From NCBI RefSeq assembly GCF_011039275.1, contig NZ_JAAKGB010000001.1, forward strand, positions 1,798,001-1,862,000: DNA of 64,000 bases. The letters are read 5' to 3'. Shown here one piece after another: positions 43,277 through 54,098 of this stretch (position 1 is its first letter; every line of letters starts with the position of its first letter). The translations under genes were made by a program, and so were the position numbers. The notes beneath the pieces are model-generated. The model searched no databases, was not told the origin of the DNA, and saw only the letters and a list, made by a program, of their open reading frames with translations. This stretch comes from Streptococcus hyointestinalis. Its GTDB lineage: Bacteria > Bacillota > Bacilli > Lactobacillales > Streptococcaceae.

Positions 43277-45547
43277 ATGCGTTATAATCAATTCAGCTAT
43301 ATTCCTGTAGATACTAAGATAGCACTTCGTGAGATGAATTCTCTTGGTTTTTCACTCTCTGATACTTTTGAGGATAAGAAAAACCTTGAGCTTTTTATAC
43401 GACAAACACTCTTTCACTATCACGACACCGACTATGCTCTTAGTCTTATGATTGCAGATAATGACCATGACTTGCTGGCGTTTTTCACTTCTAGCTTAGA
43501 CTTGACTCGTGAGCGTTTTGCTATGATTGCTCTGCAGTTGCTTGGTTTTATTCCAAATGTCGACTTTACAAACAGTCTTGATTTTGTGGATCAGATTGGC
43601 TTAGATATAGAAGAAGAGAGCTTCATCCAAACACTTTACCACCTGCTAGCTTGTCGCACCAAGTCAGGCAATACTTTGATAGATGACTTGGTCAGTAAAG
43701 GGCTTCTTGCAGCTGATAACCACTACCACTTCTTTAACGGCAAGAGTCTTGCAACCTTTGACACAAACGACCTCATCAAAGAAGTTGTCTATGTTGAAGC
43801 GCCCCTTGATAGTGATAAGGACGGCAAACTGGACTTGGTCAAGGTGAACATCATCCGTCCACGTGTGGATACGCCACTTCCTACCATGATGACAGCAAGC
43901 CCTTATCATCAAGGTACCAATGAAGTCGCAAACGACAAAAAACTCCACAAGATGGAAGGTGATTTAGCTGTCAAACCAGCTCACACTATCTCTGTTGAAA
44001 ACCAAAGTTTTACACCGCTCGAGGGAAACTACGAGGACTTGCCAACTGGAGAGGCTGAGGAGACTTTTTCTTATATCGACAGCTACACACTAAACGATTA
44101 TTTTTTAGCCCGTGGATTTGCTAATATCTACGTTTCTGGTATCGGAACGGCTGGTTCTGACGGCTTTATGACTAGCGGTGATTATACCCAAATCCACTCT
44201 TTTAAAGCTGTCATTGACTGGCTAAATGGACGGGCTAGAGCCTATAGTAGCCACCGCCGTGACCAGCTTGTTCTTGCCTCTTGGGCAAATGGCTTAGTGG
44301 CAACTACTGGTAAGTCCTATCTTGGTACTATGTCAACTGGGCTTGCCACTACTGGTGTTGCGGGGCTTGAGGTCATCATCGCTGAAGCAGCCATCTCCTC
44401 TTGGTATGATTATTACCGTGAGGGCGGGTTGGTCTCAAGCCCTGGTGGCTATCCTGGTGAGGACCTTGATGTTCTGACCGAGTTGACCTACTCTAAAAAT
44501 CTCCTAGCTGGTGATTATCTGCGCCATAACAAAACTTATCAAGCCTTGCTCACAGAACAATCGGCTGCTCTTGAGCGTGAGACTGGTGATTACAATCAAT
44601 TTTGGCATGACAGAAACTATCTCCCTCATGCGCCCAAAGTCTCCTGTGAAGTCGTCTTCACACATGGTCTTCAAGACTGGAACGTCACACCTAAACAAGT
44701 CTACCAAATCTTCAACGCACTGCCAGATCATGTCAACAAACACCTCTTTTTACATCATGGACAGCACGTCTATATGCACAACTGGCAGTCTATTGATTTT
44801 AGAGAAAGCATGAACGCTCTCTTGACACAAAAGTTGCTCAAAGTTGACAATAACTTTACACTAGATACTGTCATCTGGCAAGACAATCAGATTGAACAAA
44901 GCTGGAGGACACTAGATACCTTTGGCAGTCAAAAACAAAAAACAATCGCACTCTCTGGTGGCGTCAAAACAGTCGAAAACCGCTACGATGGCACTACTTT
45001 TGAGCGTTATTGCAAGCAATTCAATCACTTCAAAGTGGATTTATTTGCCGGAAAAGCGCAACAAATTGTCCTTGATATTCCAATTAAAGAAAATCTACTG
45101 ATCAACGGAACCTGTCAACTAAACTTGACGGTTAGATCAAGCACTTGTAAAGGTATCCTGTCTGCGCAGCTTCTTGACTTTGGTACTAAAAAACGTTTTT
45201 CAGATACCCCTGCTATTCTCAGTCTCCATAGCCTTGATAATGGTCAAAACTTCTCTCGTGAGGCGCTGCGTGAGTTGCCTTTCAAGGAAAGCCCGTTTCG
45301 TGTCGTGACAAAAGCAAGACTCAATCTCCAAAATAGAAAAGACCTTTTAGACATCTCACCAGTTACTCCTAACGAATGGATGACCGTGCAACTGGTACTA
45401 CAGCCAACTATTTATAGACTAGAAAAGGGAGATACTCTGAGACTGCTCCTGTATACGACAGACTTTGAGCACACTATCCGTGACAACAGCGACTATCACC
45501 TCAGCATTGACCTTGAGAAGTCCCAGCTTATCCTGCCTTATGATTAA
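43277..45547 (+). CDS. pepX: Xaa-Pro dipeptidyl-peptidase
   Basis: The 756-residue S15 serine peptidase removes X-Pro dipeptides from casein-type and other proline-rich peptides. The nucleophile is Ser347 in TTGKSYLGT, and the charge relay contains Asp in HGLQDWNV and His in HHGQHVYMH. The N-terminal helical domain and C-terminal beta domain are present. The ATG at 43277 fits AAAGGA; the ATG two codons earlier overlaps that site. It is cytoplasmic and monocistronic. Confidence 0.96.
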   Translation: MRYNQFSYIPVDTKIALREMNSLGFSLSDTFEDKKNLELFIRQTLFHYHDTDYALSLMIADNDHDLLAFFTSSLDLTRERFAMIALQLLGFIPNVDFTNSLDFVDQIGLDIEEESFIQTLYHLLACRTKSGNTLIDDLVSKGLLAADNHYHFFNGKSLATFDTNDLIKEVVYVEAPLDSDKDGKLDLVKVNIIRPRVDTPLPTMMTASPYHQGTNEVANDKKLHKMEGDLAVKPAHTISVENQSFTPLEGNYEDLPTGEAEETFSYIDSYTLNDYFLARGFANIYVSGIGTAGSDGFMTSGDYTQIHSFKAVIDWLNGRARAYSSHRRDQLVLASWANGLVATTGKSYLGTMSTGLATTGVAGLEVIIAEAAISSWYDYYREGGLVSSPGGYPGEDLDVLTELTYSKNLLAGDYLRHNKTYQALLTEQSAALERETGDYNQFWHDRNYLPHAPKVSCEVVFTHGLQDWNVTPKQVYQIFNALPDHVNKHLFLHHGQHVYMHNWQSIDFRESMNALLTQKLLKVDNNFTLDTVIWQDNQIEQSWRTLDTFGSQKQKTIALSGGVKTVENRYDGTTFERYCKQFNHFKVDLFAGKAQQIVLDIPIKENLLINGTCQLNLTVRSSTCKGILSAQLLDFGTKKRFSDTPAILSLHSLDNGQNFSREALRELPFKESPFRVVTKARLNLQNRKDLLDISPVTPNEWMTVQLVLQPTIYRLEKGDTLRLLLYTTDFEHTIRDNSDYHLSIDLEKSQLILPYD

Positions 45548-45550
45548 GAA

Positions 45551-45583
45551 AAATACCTTGACTTAGGTCAAGGTATTATTTTT
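45551..45583 (+). terminator. pepX terminator
   Basis: AATACCTTGAC, loop TTAG, GTCAAGGTATT, then ATTTTTT. It overlaps the 3' end of manO in convergent orientation. Confidence 0.88.
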
Positions 45584-45941
45584 TGCGTTTAAATTTTGCA
45601 ACGATTGTTTGCAAGAGAGTGGGTAAGCGGACAACCTTTTCATCACCAATGTGCTGTCTTGCTATCTTTAAAATCTTACCAGAGTCTTTTGAGGCAAATA
45701 AGAACTTGCCCTGCGCTGTATAAACCTCAAAGTGACGACTAATTTTCCGTCCTGTGATATTTGCCCCCATCTTATCAATGCTATCCCATGGGATTTGGAT
45801 ATAGTCGTTGACGTTTTTATCATTGTAAAACTCAAAGCCTTTATTTCCTAATAGAAACTTACCGACTTTATTACCACCTATAGCAAGATAGGAAACACCT
45901 GTTGTTGTCAGCTCAACCGTACTATTTAATGATTGGACCAT
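45576..45941 (-). CDS. manO: DUF956 family protein (ManO)
   Basis: The 121-residue cytoplasmic protein has the DUF956 motifs LAIGGNKVGKFLLGNKGFEFYN and VRLPTLLQTI in part. Such genes sit directly after mannose-class PTS genes in lactic acid bacteria and are thought to modulate that system. It is separated from manN by a hairpin and has its own extended -10, so it can be expressed both by read-through and alone. Confidence 0.87.
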   Translation of the reverse strand: MVQSLNSTVELTTTGVSYLAIGGNKVGKFLLGNKGFEFYNDKNVNDYIQIPWDSIDKMGANITGRKISRHFEVYTAQGKFLFASKDSGKILKIARQHIGDEKVVRLPTLLQTIVAKFKRKK

Positions 45942-45967
45942 AGTTTCTCCTTTAGTAGTATACCTTC

Positions 45968-46001
45968 ATTATAACATAAAAGAAGGCTTTAGCCTTCTTT
46001 T
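45968..46001 (-). promoter_or_regulatory. man terminator and manO promoter
   Basis: On the minus strand AAAAGAAGGC, loop TAAA, GCCTTCTTTT (46001-45978) is followed at once by TGT-TATAAT (45976-45968). One hairpin ends manLMN and abuts the extended -10 of manO. Confidence 0.7.
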
Positions 46002-46018
46002 AGTCTTATCGTATATAC

Positions 46019-46930
46019 TTACATCAAACCAATCACGTGTGCAACGATACCCACGATGAAAAGTCCGATAATCATCACGATTGGAGAAACTTTCTTCTTG
46101 AGCAACCACATACATAGGAAAGTAAGAAGAAGTCCCATCAATCCCGGAATCAAGGAATCTAATTGTCCTTGCAGAGTGTTTGCTTTTTCTTGCGTCAAGC
46201 TAAGACCGCTCTGAACTTGTCCAAGGATTTCTTGCAATTTACCACCTGTGACAGCTCCGTTTGGAAACTCGATATAAGCTCCTTTTGAGAGTTGAGTCGA
46301 TGGCAGACTTAATGTGAAGGTCACATTTACCCAACGCTCAACCAAGGCTGCAAGGATGAACATACCAAGGATAGAAGCTCCTTTGGTAATCTTTTGAAGA
46401 AGACCACCTGAGAGGTCTTTTGTGATTTCAGAACCTGCTTTGTAACCAAACTCTTGAGTGTACCATAGGAATGCCATACGGATGATGTTCCAACCAAAGA
46501 AGAAGATAAGTGGACCAACGATATTTCCAGCAGAGGCAAGTGAAGCTCCAAGTGCTCCCAAGATAGGACGAACAATAAACCAGAAGACTGGGTCACCAAT
46601 ACCTGCAAGAGGTCCCATCATACCGATTTTAACCCCTTGGATAGCAGTGTCATCAATTTCTGCACCGTTTGCTTTTTCTTCCTCAAGCGCTAATGTAACC
46701 CCCATGATAGGTGCTGCTACGTATGGGTGCGTATTGAAGAACTCAAGGTGACGCTCAAGCGCTGCTGCACGGTCTTCTTTAGTTGTGTATAATTTTTTAA
46801 TTGCTGGGATAAGTGAGTATGCCCAACCAAGGTTTTGCATACGTTCATAGTTCCAAGACCCTTGTAAGAAGGTAGAACGCCACCATACTTTACGACGGTC
46901 TGATTTTGTTAATTGAATCTTTTCAGCCAT
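46019..46930 (-). CDS. manN: Mannose/glucose PTS IID component
   Basis: The 303-residue membrane protein has the EIID start (KSDRRKVWWRSTFLQGSWNYERMQNLGWAYS in parts), MMGPLAGIGDPVFWF and about four C-terminal hydrophobic segments. With IIC it forms the sugar channel of the mannose-class PTS, the main glucose importer of streptococci and the receptor of several class IIa and other bacteriocins. It follows manM by 15 bp. Confidence 0.96.
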   Translation of the reverse strand: MAEKIQLTKSDRRKVWWRSTFLQGSWNYERMQNLGWAYSLIPAIKKLYTTKEDRAAALERHLEFFNTHPYVAAPIMGVTLALEEEKANGAEIDDTAIQGVKIGMMGPLAGIGDPVFWFIVRPILGALGASLASAGNIVGPLIFFFGWNIIRMAFLWYTQEFGYKAGSEITKDLSGGLLQKITKGASILGMFILAALVERWVNVTFTLSLPSTQLSKGAYIEFPNGAVTGGKLQEILGQVQSGLSLTQEKANTLQGQLDSLIPGLMGLLLTFLCMWLLKKKVSPIVMIIGLFIVGIVAHVIGLM

Positions 46931-46945
46931 TATAATTCTCCCTCT

Positions 46946-47755
46946 CTAGTAATCTTCTAAGATGTCTCCAATTGGATCACCTGAGCCACCACCAGCATTG
47001 CCGCCAGTTCCAGAACCACCTTTTTCTGAAAGGTTAAGGTAGATAAGGGCAATAGCAACACCGATAGTACCAAGAGCGATAAGTGTGAAGTCTCCGACAG
47101 CTGCAAAGACAAAACCAAGAGCAAAGAATGGCCATGTTTCACGTGTTGCCATCATGTTGATAACCATTGCGTAACCAACGGCAACGACCATACCACCACC
47201 GATAGTCATACCGTCTTTTAGCCAAGCTGGGATAGCATTAAGCATTGCTTGAACGGTTTCGGTTGGAAGGGCAAGCAAAAGTGCGATTGGAAGCATGATA
47301 CGAAGCCCTTGTAAGATAAGTGCAGTGAAGTGAGCTGTTTCAACAGCACGGATATTACCATTTTTAGCGGCACTATCAGCACCGTGAACGATGGCAACTG
47401 AGATTGTACGCACAATCATAGTAAGGGCAAGACCTGCAACGGCAAGTGGGATAGCTACGGCTTGGGCAACCCCAACACCAGTTTTGGTGAAGTCGCCACC
47501 TTTAATCATGATAACAGACGCTGCTGTAGCGGCTAGGGCGATATCTGGTGCTACCGCTGCTCCGATATTTGCCCAACCAAGAGCGATCATTTGAAGCGCA
47601 CCACCAAGCATAAGCCCTGCTTCTAAGTGACCAGTTACCAAACCAATCAAAGTACATGATACCAATGGTTGATGGAACTGGAATTGGTCAAGGATACCAT
47701 CAAGACCTGCAAGAAAGGCGATGATGAGCACCAAAATAATAGAAATAACTGACAT
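46946..47755 (-). CDS. manM: Mannose/glucose PTS IIC component
   Basis: The 269-residue protein has about eight membrane segments with the EIIC motif LIGLVTGHLEAGLMLGGALQMIALGWANIGAAVAPD in parts. A Gly-rich tail (GGSGTGGNAGGGSGDP) ends it, as in streptococcal ManM. It forms the transport channel with ManN. It is separated from manL by 94 bp that contain hairpins. Confidence 0.96.
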   Translation of the reverse strand: MSVISIILVLIIAFLAGLDGILDQFQFHQPLVSCTLIGLVTGHLEAGLMLGGALQMIALGWANIGAAVAPDIALAATAASVIMIKGGDFTKTGVGVAQAVAIPLAVAGLALTMIVRTISVAIVHGADSAAKNGNIRAVETAHFTALILQGLRIMLPIALLLALPTETVQAMLNAIPAWLKDGMTIGGGMVVAVGYAMVINMMATRETWPFFALGFVFAAVGDFTLIALGTIGVAIALIYLNLSEKGGSGTGGNAGGGSGDPIGDILEDY

Positions 47756-47849
47756 TATTCTAAATCCTTTCGTAAAATACCTAAGTCAAATCAAGCTTAG
47801 GTGAGCTAATAAGACATGTGACACATGCTTACCTTTTGTGCCTGTACAC
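47756..47849 (-). promoter_or_regulatory. Structured manL-manM intercistronic region
   Basis: On the minus strand ACCTAAG pairs with CTTAGGT across 10 nt, and AAGCATGTG pairs with CACATG(T)CTT. No T run follows, so these look like mRNA processing or stabilising hairpins that set the ratio of soluble to membrane subunits. Confidence 0.5.
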
Positions 47850-48842
47850 TTATTGTACGTTTGCTTTTTTGATCAAGTCAAACAGGTTTTTAGGAGAGTC
47901 ATTTGGTACTTTACGTACGTCAAATGATACGCCTAAGTCACGCAATTTTTCAAAGGTTTCAACGTCTGCTTTATCCATAGAAAGAACGTTGTTAACCATT
48001 GTTTTACCTGTTGAGTGTGCCATAGAGCCGACGTTGAGTTCTTTGATTGGCACACCACCCTCGATAGCACGAAGGGCGTCTTGAGGTGTTTCAAAGAGAA
48101 TAAGCGCATGTGTGTTTCCAAAACGTGGGTCTTTTGAAACAGCGATTAACTTGTCAATTGGTACGACATTAGCTCTTACACCAGCAGGGGCTGCTTGTTT
48201 AATCAAGCCCTTACGCAATTCATCTTTAGCAACAGTATCAGATGCGACAATGATACGGTCTGCTTTTGATGCAGGTGTCCAACCTGTTGCGACTTGTCCA
48301 TGAAGCAAGCGTGTGTCAATACGAGCAAGATTGATTTTCAACTTACCATCGCCAATAACTGTTCCTTCTGGAATAGCTTCTTGTGGTGCGCTAGCTGTCT
48401 CGCCTGCTGCACTAGCTTCTTCCTTAGGATTAAGCTCTTCTGGCAATGCTTTGATACCATCTTTTGCTTCTTTGATGATATTTGCAGCGACACTCTCTAC
48501 ACCAGCGTTTGCATCCATCATACGCTCAGTGTAAGCTTGAATCAACATTGGCAAGTTAAGACCGGTGATGATAGCCATTTTACGATCAGGATTTTCTCCT
48601 TGAATACGGCTTGCTTGGTTAAATGGTGACCCACTCCAAAGGTCAGCCAATACAAGAATCTCATCATCGGCATCAAATTGCCCAATAGCATTGTTGAAGT
48701 GTTCATAGAGGTCGTCTGGACCTTCGTTTGGCATGAAAGTCACCACTTGAACTTTCTCTTGCTCACCGAAAATCATCGAACCTGACTGATGAATACCTTC
48801 AGCAAATTTACCGTGGCTGGCAATAATAATACCAATACCCAT
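47850..48842 (-). CDS. manL: Mannose/glucose PTS IIAB component
   Basis: The 330-residue cytoplasmic phosphocarrier has an IIA domain (1-135) with the phospho-His in [12 protein letters not shown], a Glu/Ala-rich linker (about 140-170), and an IIB domain (172-330) with the second phospho-His in [15 protein letters not shown]. It accepts phosphate from HPr and passes it to glucose, mannose or glucosamine. AAGGAGGAG precedes the ATG. A promoter with a cre-like site lies about 100 bp upstream. Confidence 0.97.
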   Translation of the reverse strand: MGIGIIIASHGKFAEGIHQSGSMIFGEQEKVQVVTFMPNEGPDDLYEHFNNAIGQFDADDEILVLADLWSGSPFNQASRIQGENPDRKMAIITGLNLPMLIQAYTERMMDANAGVESVAANIIKEAKDGIKALPEELNPKEEASAAGETASAPQEAIPEGTVIGDGKLKINLARIDTRLLHGQVATGWTPASKADRIIVASDTVAKDELRKGLIKQAAPAGVRANVVPIDKLIAVSKDPRFGNTHALILFETPQDALRAIEGGVPIKELNVGSMAHSTGKTMVNNVLSMDKADVETFEKLRDLGVSFDVRKVPNDSPKNLFDLIKKANVQ

Positions 48843-48940
48843 GTGTTCTCCTCCTTTATATTTTTCTTAAAAGCCAATTTACTCCTCTCCCTCTTAGAAA
48901 AGATTAAGTTGTTTTTAAAGAAATTTTTAGAACTAATTCA

Positions 48941-48969
48941 TTGTAACCCTTTTCACGTATCTTTTCAAG
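48941..48969 (-). promoter_or_regulatory. manLMN promoter with overlapping cre-like site
   Basis: On the minus strand TTGAAA (48969-48964), 17 bp, TACAAT (48946-48941). TGAAAAGGGTTACA (48956-48943) matches the cre consensus with one mismatch in the central CG and overlaps the -10. The rest of 48843-49170 is AT-rich and shows nothing else I can name. Confidence 0.65.
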
Positions 48970-49173
48970 TATTTTTACAAGATTTTTTTGTTTTTTTTAA
49001 TTGACAATTTTAATAATTTTATATTCTATTTTTATTTATTATAAAATTATTAAGACAACGATTGACTCAGCTCGTAATTGATTGAATATTCTTTCTATTG
49101 TAGCTCTTTTGCACAGCTTTTTGACAGGAAAAAGTAAGCTGTCTTTTTAGCACACACTTTTTTTGACAAAAAA

Positions 49174-49201
49174 ATAGAGCAGAGATAAACTCTGCTCTAT
49201 T
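49174..49201 (-). terminator. nagA terminator
   Basis: On the minus strand AATAGAGCAGAG, loop TTTAT, CTCTGCTCTATT and T7. It starts at the stop codon of nagA. Confidence 0.88.
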
Positions 49202-50349
49202 TAATCTGCTTGATAGCCACAAGTGCCATCAACATAAGTCGCTTTGAGGTTAAAGTCCTCATCAAGCACAATGAAATCTGCTGCTCTGCCTTTTTCTAAA
49301 CGCCCACAATAAGCGTCAATCTTGGCAGATTTGGCTGCCACCTGAGTCGCCATCTGAATCGCTTCATGTGGAGTGGCAATGCCCCAGTTGATGATATTTT
49401 GGACAGCGTCTTTAAGCTCTAAAATAGAACCAGCTAGATTGCCACCGTCTTTTAGGCGCACAGTGCCATCCTTAACAACAACAGGAAACTCACCTAGCAT
49501 GTAGTCGCCATTTTCTCTACCACCAGCACTCATGCAGTCCGTGATAAGAGCGACATGGTCACACCCCTTATGCTGCATGAGGATATGACAAGCTGCTGGG
49601 TGCACATGGTGCCCATCACAAATCAGCTCCGCATAAGTCCCATCTAAATCAAGCACAGCACCAACCATACCAGGCTCACGGTGATTGAGCCCACGCATGC
49701 CGTTGTAAGCATGCACCCAGACATCTGCTCCAGCGTCAACGGCTGCTTTTGCTTCAGCATAGGTAGCATTGGAGTGTCCAAGAGCCACAACTACGCCTTG
49801 CTTGGTCAGCTCACTGATAAAGTGCGACACACCCTCACGCTCTGGAGCAACTGCAATCTTGGTCAAGAGCCCACCAGCTGCCTTTTGCCAAGTAGCAAAC
49901 TCTTCTAAACTAGGGTCTCGCATATAGTCTGGATTTTGAGCGCCCTTGTGCTCTTCTGTAAAGAAAGGACCTTCAAAGAAAATCCCTTGAATTTTAGCAC
50001 CAGCTTCGCTCCCTTTGACGCTGGCAATAGTACGGCAAATATCCTCTAGCGTCTCAAAAGAAGCGGTCAGCGCTGTCGGTAGAAACGACGTCACACCTGT
50101 AGATAGCAGCGCCTTACTCATTTCTTTTAGCCCTTCAGCCGAATTGTCCATGACATCATGCCCAGCAAATCCGTGGATGTGCGTGTCCACTAGGCCAGGA
50201 GCGATACTCATCCCTGTGTAGTCAAGGACCTCTTTGCCTTCTTCAATGCTATCTACCCACTCACCAAAACAGCCATTTTGAACTTGCAAATAGCCTGCTG
50301 GTTTGACCTCTGTTGGATAGTAAAATGCATCTGCTTTAATGTAATACAT
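49201..50349 (-). CDS. nagA: N-acetylglucosamine-6-phosphate deacetylase
   Basis: The 382-residue amidohydrolase removes acetate from GlcNAc-6-P, giving glucosamine-6-P for NagB and the wall pathway. Metal ligands are visible in PGLVDTHIHGFAGHDVMD, in ALGHSNATY and in ICDGHHVHPA; the catalytic Asp is in LITDCMSAGG. The frame extends eight codons further, but GAGAGG fits the ATG at 50349, the family start. It lies next to the man PTS, which imports amino sugars. Confidence 0.95.
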   Translation of the reverse strand: MYYIKADAFYYPTEVKPAGYLQVQNGCFGEWVDSIEEGKEVLDYTGMSIAPGLVDTHIHGFAGHDVMDNSAEGLKEMSKALLSTGVTSFLPTALTASFETLEDICRTIASVKGSEAGAKIQGIFFEGPFFTEEHKGAQNPDYMRDPSLEEFATWQKAAGGLLTKIAVAPEREGVSHFISELTKQGVVVALGHSNATYAEAKAAVDAGADVWVHAYNGMRGLNHREPGMVGAVLDLDGTYAELICDGHHVHPAACHILMQHKGCDHVALITDCMSAGGRENGDYMLGEFPVVVKDGTVRLKDGGNLAGSILELKDAVQNIINWGIATPHEAIQMATQVAAKSAKIDAYCGRLEKGRAADFIVLDEDFNLKATYVDGTCGYQAD

Positions 50350-50437
50350 AAGAAAACCTCTCATTTTTAGCATTCATCGCAAACTTCTTGACACTCTCAA
50401 ATCTCCGAAAAGGTTTTGAAAACCCATACATCATTTT

Positions 50438-50466
50438 ATTATACGCTTTTCTCATTTTTGAGACAA
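50438..50466 (-). promoter_or_regulatory. nagA promoter
   Basis: On the minus strand TTGTCT (50466-50461), 17 bp, TATAAT (50443-50438). The leader is about 85 nt. A cre-like AAAAGCG overlaps the -10 but has three mismatches, so I do not call it. Confidence 0.75.
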
Positions 50467-50470
50467 GAAA

Positions 50471-50494
50471 AAAAGAGACACTTGGTCTCTTTTT
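50471..50494 (-). terminator. recG terminator
   Basis: On the minus strand AAAAGAGAC, 5-nt loop, GTCTCTTTT, T-rich. It lies between the recG stop and the nagA promoter. Confidence 0.85.
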
Positions 50495-50513
50495 GTGTTT
50501 CTTTTGGATAGGA

Positions 50514-52532
50514 TTAGTCAAAAATGGAGTGTTCTTTGAGATTTTTGAGAACCATCTGCCATTCTTTTTCTTTGTCCCAGTTTGGTTGGCTGACGATTTG
50601 ACTAGCCACTCGGCGAGCCTCCTCCAAGATAGCGTAATCTTCGATGATGTCTGCCACTCTAAATTCTGGAATACCTGACTGTCTGGTGCCAAAAATCTCA
50701 CCTGAGCCCCGCATTTTGAGGTCCGCTTCAGCTAGAACAAAGCCGTCTGTGGTTTCTGTCATGATTTTCATGCGCTCTTTTCCGCTGTCCGTCTTGGGAT
50801 TGGCGACTAAAATAGCATAGGACTGCTTATCGCCACGTCCGACACGTCCTCTGAGCTGGTGCAGCTGGCTAAGCCCAAAGCGGTCAGCGTCCATGATGAG
50901 CATGATGGTAGCATTGGGCACATTGACCCCTACTTCGATGACCGTTGTGGAGACTAGAACTTGACTTTTTTGCTCCTTAAACGCCTGCATGATACTGTCC
51001 TTTTCCTCAGCTGACATGCGCCCGTGCATGAGAGAAACCTCGGCGCTATCTTTGAAATAATGACTCAATTCTTCATACAAAGCCGTTGCATTTTTCAAAT
51101 CAAGCGACTCAGACTCCTCAATCAGTGGCGAGATGACGTAGGCTTGTGCGCCTTTTTCCAGCTCTTTTTTGAGCCAAGAGAGAAAGGTATCTAACTGCTG
51201 ATGTTTGACCCAGCGGGTGATGATGGGTTTGCGCCCTGCTGGCAATTCATCAATAATCGATACATCCATCTCACCAAAGGCAGTGATGGCAAGCGTCCGT
51301 GGGATGGGAGTCGCTGTCATCATCAAGACATCTGGATTTTCCCCCTTTTCACGCAGAACACGACGTTGATTGACCCCAAAGCGGTGCTGCTCATCGGTAA
51401 TGACAAGCCCTAGCTTATGGTAAGCGACATTTTCTTGAATGAGGGCGTGAGTACCGACAATCATCTGCACGCTGCCCTCTCTAATCTGCTCAAGGGCGGT
51501 GTCCTTGGCTGCCTTTTTCATCCCAGAGGTCAAAATAGCAATCGAAAGCTCTGGAAAAAGCTGCGTCAAGCTCTCGTAATGCTGCTCTGCTAAAATTTCC
51601 GTTGGAACCATGAGAGCAGACTGAAAGCCAGCGCTGTATGCTGCATACATAGCAAGACTAGCAACGGCAGTCTTGCCCGAGCCGACATCTCCCTGCAAGA
51701 GACGATTCATGTGGCTTTGTGAGCGCATATCCTGCAAAATCTCATCTAAACTGCGCTTTTGGGCACCCGTTAGTGAAAAAGGTAGAGACGCTTCTTTAGC
51801 CGCTAACTTTTCCTCGTCATAGGCAATAGCCAAGCCATGCTGGTCGGACTTGCGCCGTGCTTTTAACACTTGCAAGTTCATCTGGAAATAAAAGAGCTCT
51901 TCAAACTTGACACGCCTTAGCGCCTGCTTGTACTCTGCTAAGTCTTTTGGAAAATGCATGGCAGTGATAGCCTCTTTGCGTGAGAAGAGACGGTATTTGT
52001 CGATGAGCAGTTGAGGTAGGGTCTCTGGTAAACGCTCCAAAACGCCGCTCTCAAAGGCTGTTTTTATCGCCTTCACGAGACTCACCTGCGTGACACCCTG
52101 TGTGAGACGATAGACAGGCTGCATATCCTCTTGCACTTGCGCCAATAGCTTGATACCCGTCAGCGCCGTTTTTTTACTGTCCCATTTGCCGAAAATAGCC
52201 AGCTCGCTGCCTAGCTGCAGCTTGTCCTTGAGGTAGGGTTGGTTGAAAAAGCTGACGCTAATCACCACCTCACCCTGCTTTAGCTTAAAGCTCAAGCGAT
52301 TTTTGTGACGTCCATAATATTGGAGATTGGCTGGTGTGACCAAGGTTCCTGTCACCACTGCCTTTTCACCATCTTGAAGCTCAAAAACCGAGCGTGCCTT
52401 GTAGTCCTCATAGCGAAAAGGAAAATAAAGCAAGAGGTCTGCCACGGTGAAAATCCCCAACTGCTGAAACTTCTCAGCGGACTTAGGTCCGATACCTTTG
52501 AGCTCAGTTAGAGGAGAGTTTTCACTTAACAT
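50514..52532 (-). CDS. recG: ATP-dependent DNA helicase RecG
   Basis: The 672-residue helicase has an N-terminal wedge domain (1 to about 240) that grips branched DNA and a superfamily 2 motor with [33 protein letters not shown] and [10 protein letters not shown]. It regresses stalled forks and processes Holliday junctions. The ATG at 52532 ([15 protein letters not shown]) has a GGGTGAG ribosome site. The frame reaches 52568 but would overlap alr more. It overlaps the alr stop by 11 bp. Confidence 0.96.
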   Translation of the reverse strand: MLSENSPLTELKGIGPKSAEKFQQLGIFTVADLLLYFPFRYEDYKARSVFELQDGEKAVVTGTLVTPANLQYYGRHKNRLSFKLKQGEVVISVSFFNQPYLKDKLQLGSELAIFGKWDSKKTALTGIKLLAQVQEDMQPVYRLTQGVTQVSLVKAIKTAFESGVLERLPETLPQLLIDKYRLFSRKEAITAMHFPKDLAEYKQALRRVKFEELFYFQMNLQVLKARRKSDQHGLAIAYDEEKLAAKEASLPFSLTGAQKRSLDEILQDMRSQSHMNRLLQGDVGSGKTAVASLAMYAAYSAGFQSALMVPTEILAEQHYESLTQLFPELSIAILTSGMKKAAKDTALEQIREGSVQMIVGTHALIQENVAYHKLGLVITDEQHRFGVNQRRVLREKGENPDVLMMTATPIPRTLAITAFGEMDVSIIDELPAGRKPIITRWVKHQQLDTFLSWLKKELEKGAQAYVISPLIEESESLDLKNATALYEELSHYFKDSAEVSLMHGRMSAEEKDSIMQAFKEQKSQVLVSTTVIEVGVNVPNATIMLIMDADRFGLSQLHQLRGRVGRGDKQSYAILVANPKTDSGKERMKIMTETTDGFVLAEADLKMRGSGEIFGTRQSGIPEFRVADIIEDYAILEEARRVASQIVSQPNWDKEKEWQMVLKNLKEHSIFD

Positions 52533-53643
52533 GAGTCTCACCCTTATAAAAGCGTGGAATACGGTCACTCAAGAGACACAGCACCTCATAATTGATGGTC
52601 TGGCGCTTGTCAGCTACATCTGTAGCTGTGATTTCCTCAGAACCATTGCGCCCGATAAGCGTCACTGAAGTCCCTAGAGGGTAGGCTTTTGGCAGGCGAA
52701 TGGTCAGCTGATCCATAGACACACGACCGACAATCTCGCACCGCTGACCATCTACAAGCACCTCAAAGCCCTGCATATCACGTGTCCAGCCGTCCGCATA
52801 ACCAATAGGAATAGTGGCAATCACTTCTTTTTCTTGACTGCGATAGGTCGCACCGTAGCCAACGGCAGCATTTGCCTCAAGCTCCTTGACATGGATGATA
52901 CTAGAGGTCAACTCCAGTGCTGGCTTCAGGCGATAAGGAAGCGCAAGTTCTCTGCCACTTGGATTGAGCCCATAGATGACAATACCTAAGCGCACCGCTG
53001 AAAAAATCGTCTCGCTATGCCACAGACTCGTCGCTGAGTTACTAGCATGCACACGCTTAGGGCAATCACTCAATTCAGACACTATCTTCTTAAAGGTCGC
53101 TAGTTGCTCCTCAAAGTGCTGAGTATCTGCCTCATCAGCCGTTGCAAAGTGGGTAAAGACACCCTCCACCAAAGCACCAGCTGCTTTTAAGGAACTGATA
53201 AGCTGATTAGCGTCCGCACTTGTACGTACACCAATACGCCCCATGCCAGAGTCAATCTTGATGTGACAGCGTAAGCCGTCAAGTGACACACCCTCACGCT
53301 CAGCTAGAGCTAGCCAGTCAAGACTGGCTATTGTCAGCACGATGTCGTATTCTTTAGCATAGTCGAGCTGATTGGGCATGACGACACCAAGCACCAGGAT
53401 TTCCTTGGTGATACCTGCTTGTCTCAACTCCACTGCCTCATCGATATTGGACACGCAAAAACCATCCACACGAGCTTCAACTGAGCGTGCAACAGCCACA
53501 GCACCGTGTCCGTAGGCATTTGCCTTGACCACAGCGTAGACAAAGGTTTCACTTGGAATATTCTCTTTTACAGCTGCGATATTCTGCCCAATCGCTTCTA
53601 AATCAATAACAGCTTGCGTTGGTCTATGAATACTTGAAATCAT
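52522..53643 (-). CDS. alr: Alanine racemase
   Basis: The 373-residue PLP enzyme makes D-alanine for peptidoglycan and teichoic acids. Lys40 in [13 protein letters not shown] holds PLP, and the catalytic Tyr is in [11 protein letters not shown]. It is in the conserved streptococcal cluster secA, DAHP synthases, acpS, alr, recG. Its start overlaps the acpS stop by 4 nt. Confidence 0.96.
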   Translation of the reverse strand: MISSIHRPTQAVIDLEAIGQNIAAVKENIPSETFVYAVVKANAYGHGAVAVARSVEARVDGFCVSNIDEAVELRQAGITKEILVLGVVMPNQLDYAKEYDIVLTIASLDWLALAEREGVSLDGLRCHIKIDSGMGRIGVRTSADANQLISSLKAAGALVEGVFTHFATADEADTQHFEEQLATFKKIVSELSDCPKRVHASNSATSLWHSETIFSAVRLGIVIYGLNPSGRELALPYRLKPALELTSSIIHVKELEANAAVGYGATYRSQEKEVIATIPIGYADGWTRDMQGFEVLVDGQRCEIVGRVSMDQLTIRLPKAYPLGTSVTLIGRNGSEEITATDVADKRQTINYEVLCLLSDRIPRFYKGETHVK

Positions 53644-53999
53644 TTTACATCCTCCAAAATAACACTTGCTTGTACAAAAGATCCGCTATGAGAGATCGAG
53701 AGCCAAGCCTTTCCAGAAAAGGGAGATTTAGCAATATAGGGGGCACCCAAGCTGTCATTTAAGACCTCAATGTCCTGAAAGGTCACCTGCCCGATACCTG
53801 TCCCCATGGCCTTGGCAAAGGCTTCTTTTGCCGCCCAACGCCCTGCCAAATACTCCGCTTGACGCTTTTGTGAGGTTAGCTTTTCAAAGCGCTCCAGCTC
53901 TTTTTTGGTCAAAACTTTAGAGGCAAAGCGCTCTCTACGCTCATAGGCCTGCCACACTGCGCTAATCTCCTGTAAATCAATACCATGTCCAACTATCAT
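53640..53999 (-). CDS. acpS: Holo-(acyl-carrier-protein) synthase
   Basis: The 119-residue phosphopantetheinyl transferase has the metal-binding Asp in GHGIDLQEI and Glu in [13 protein letters not shown], and the C-terminal [17 protein letters not shown]. It attaches the 4'-phosphopantetheine arm of CoA to acyl carrier protein. The ATG at 53999 is used; AAGGTGG lies 9 nt upstream. Four codons of extra frame precede it. Confidence 0.95.
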   Translation of the reverse strand: MIVGHGIDLQEISAVWQAYERRERFASKVLTKKELERFEKLTSQKRQAEYLAGRWAAKEAFAKAMGTGIGQVTFQDIEVLNDSLGAPYIAKSPFSGKAWLSISHSGSFVQASVILEDVK

Positions 54000-54035
54000 G
54001 ACATTTACCACCTTTTTATTTGCTACCCAGCAAGC

Positions 54036-54078
54036 AATAAAGGCTAAATCACCTCTTTACTAGGGGACTTAGCCTTTT
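54036..54078 (-). terminator. Terminator-like hairpin between DAHP synthase and acpS
   Basis: On the minus strand AAAAGGCTAA pairs with TTTAGCCTTT across about 20 nt, followed by ATTGC without a long T run. Termination may be partial. Confidence 0.6.
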
Positions 54079-54098
54079 CTTATCTCTTACACAAACAC

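Noticed and set aside
49117..49146. Hairpin ACAGCTT/AAGCTGT followed by TTTTT on the plus strand
   Set aside because: No plus-strand gene ends here, and the loop is long. The nagA terminator at 49174-49201 already explains the region.
50424..50443. cre-like sequence at the nagA promoter
   Set aside because: It has three mismatches to the consensus; I list the promoter only.
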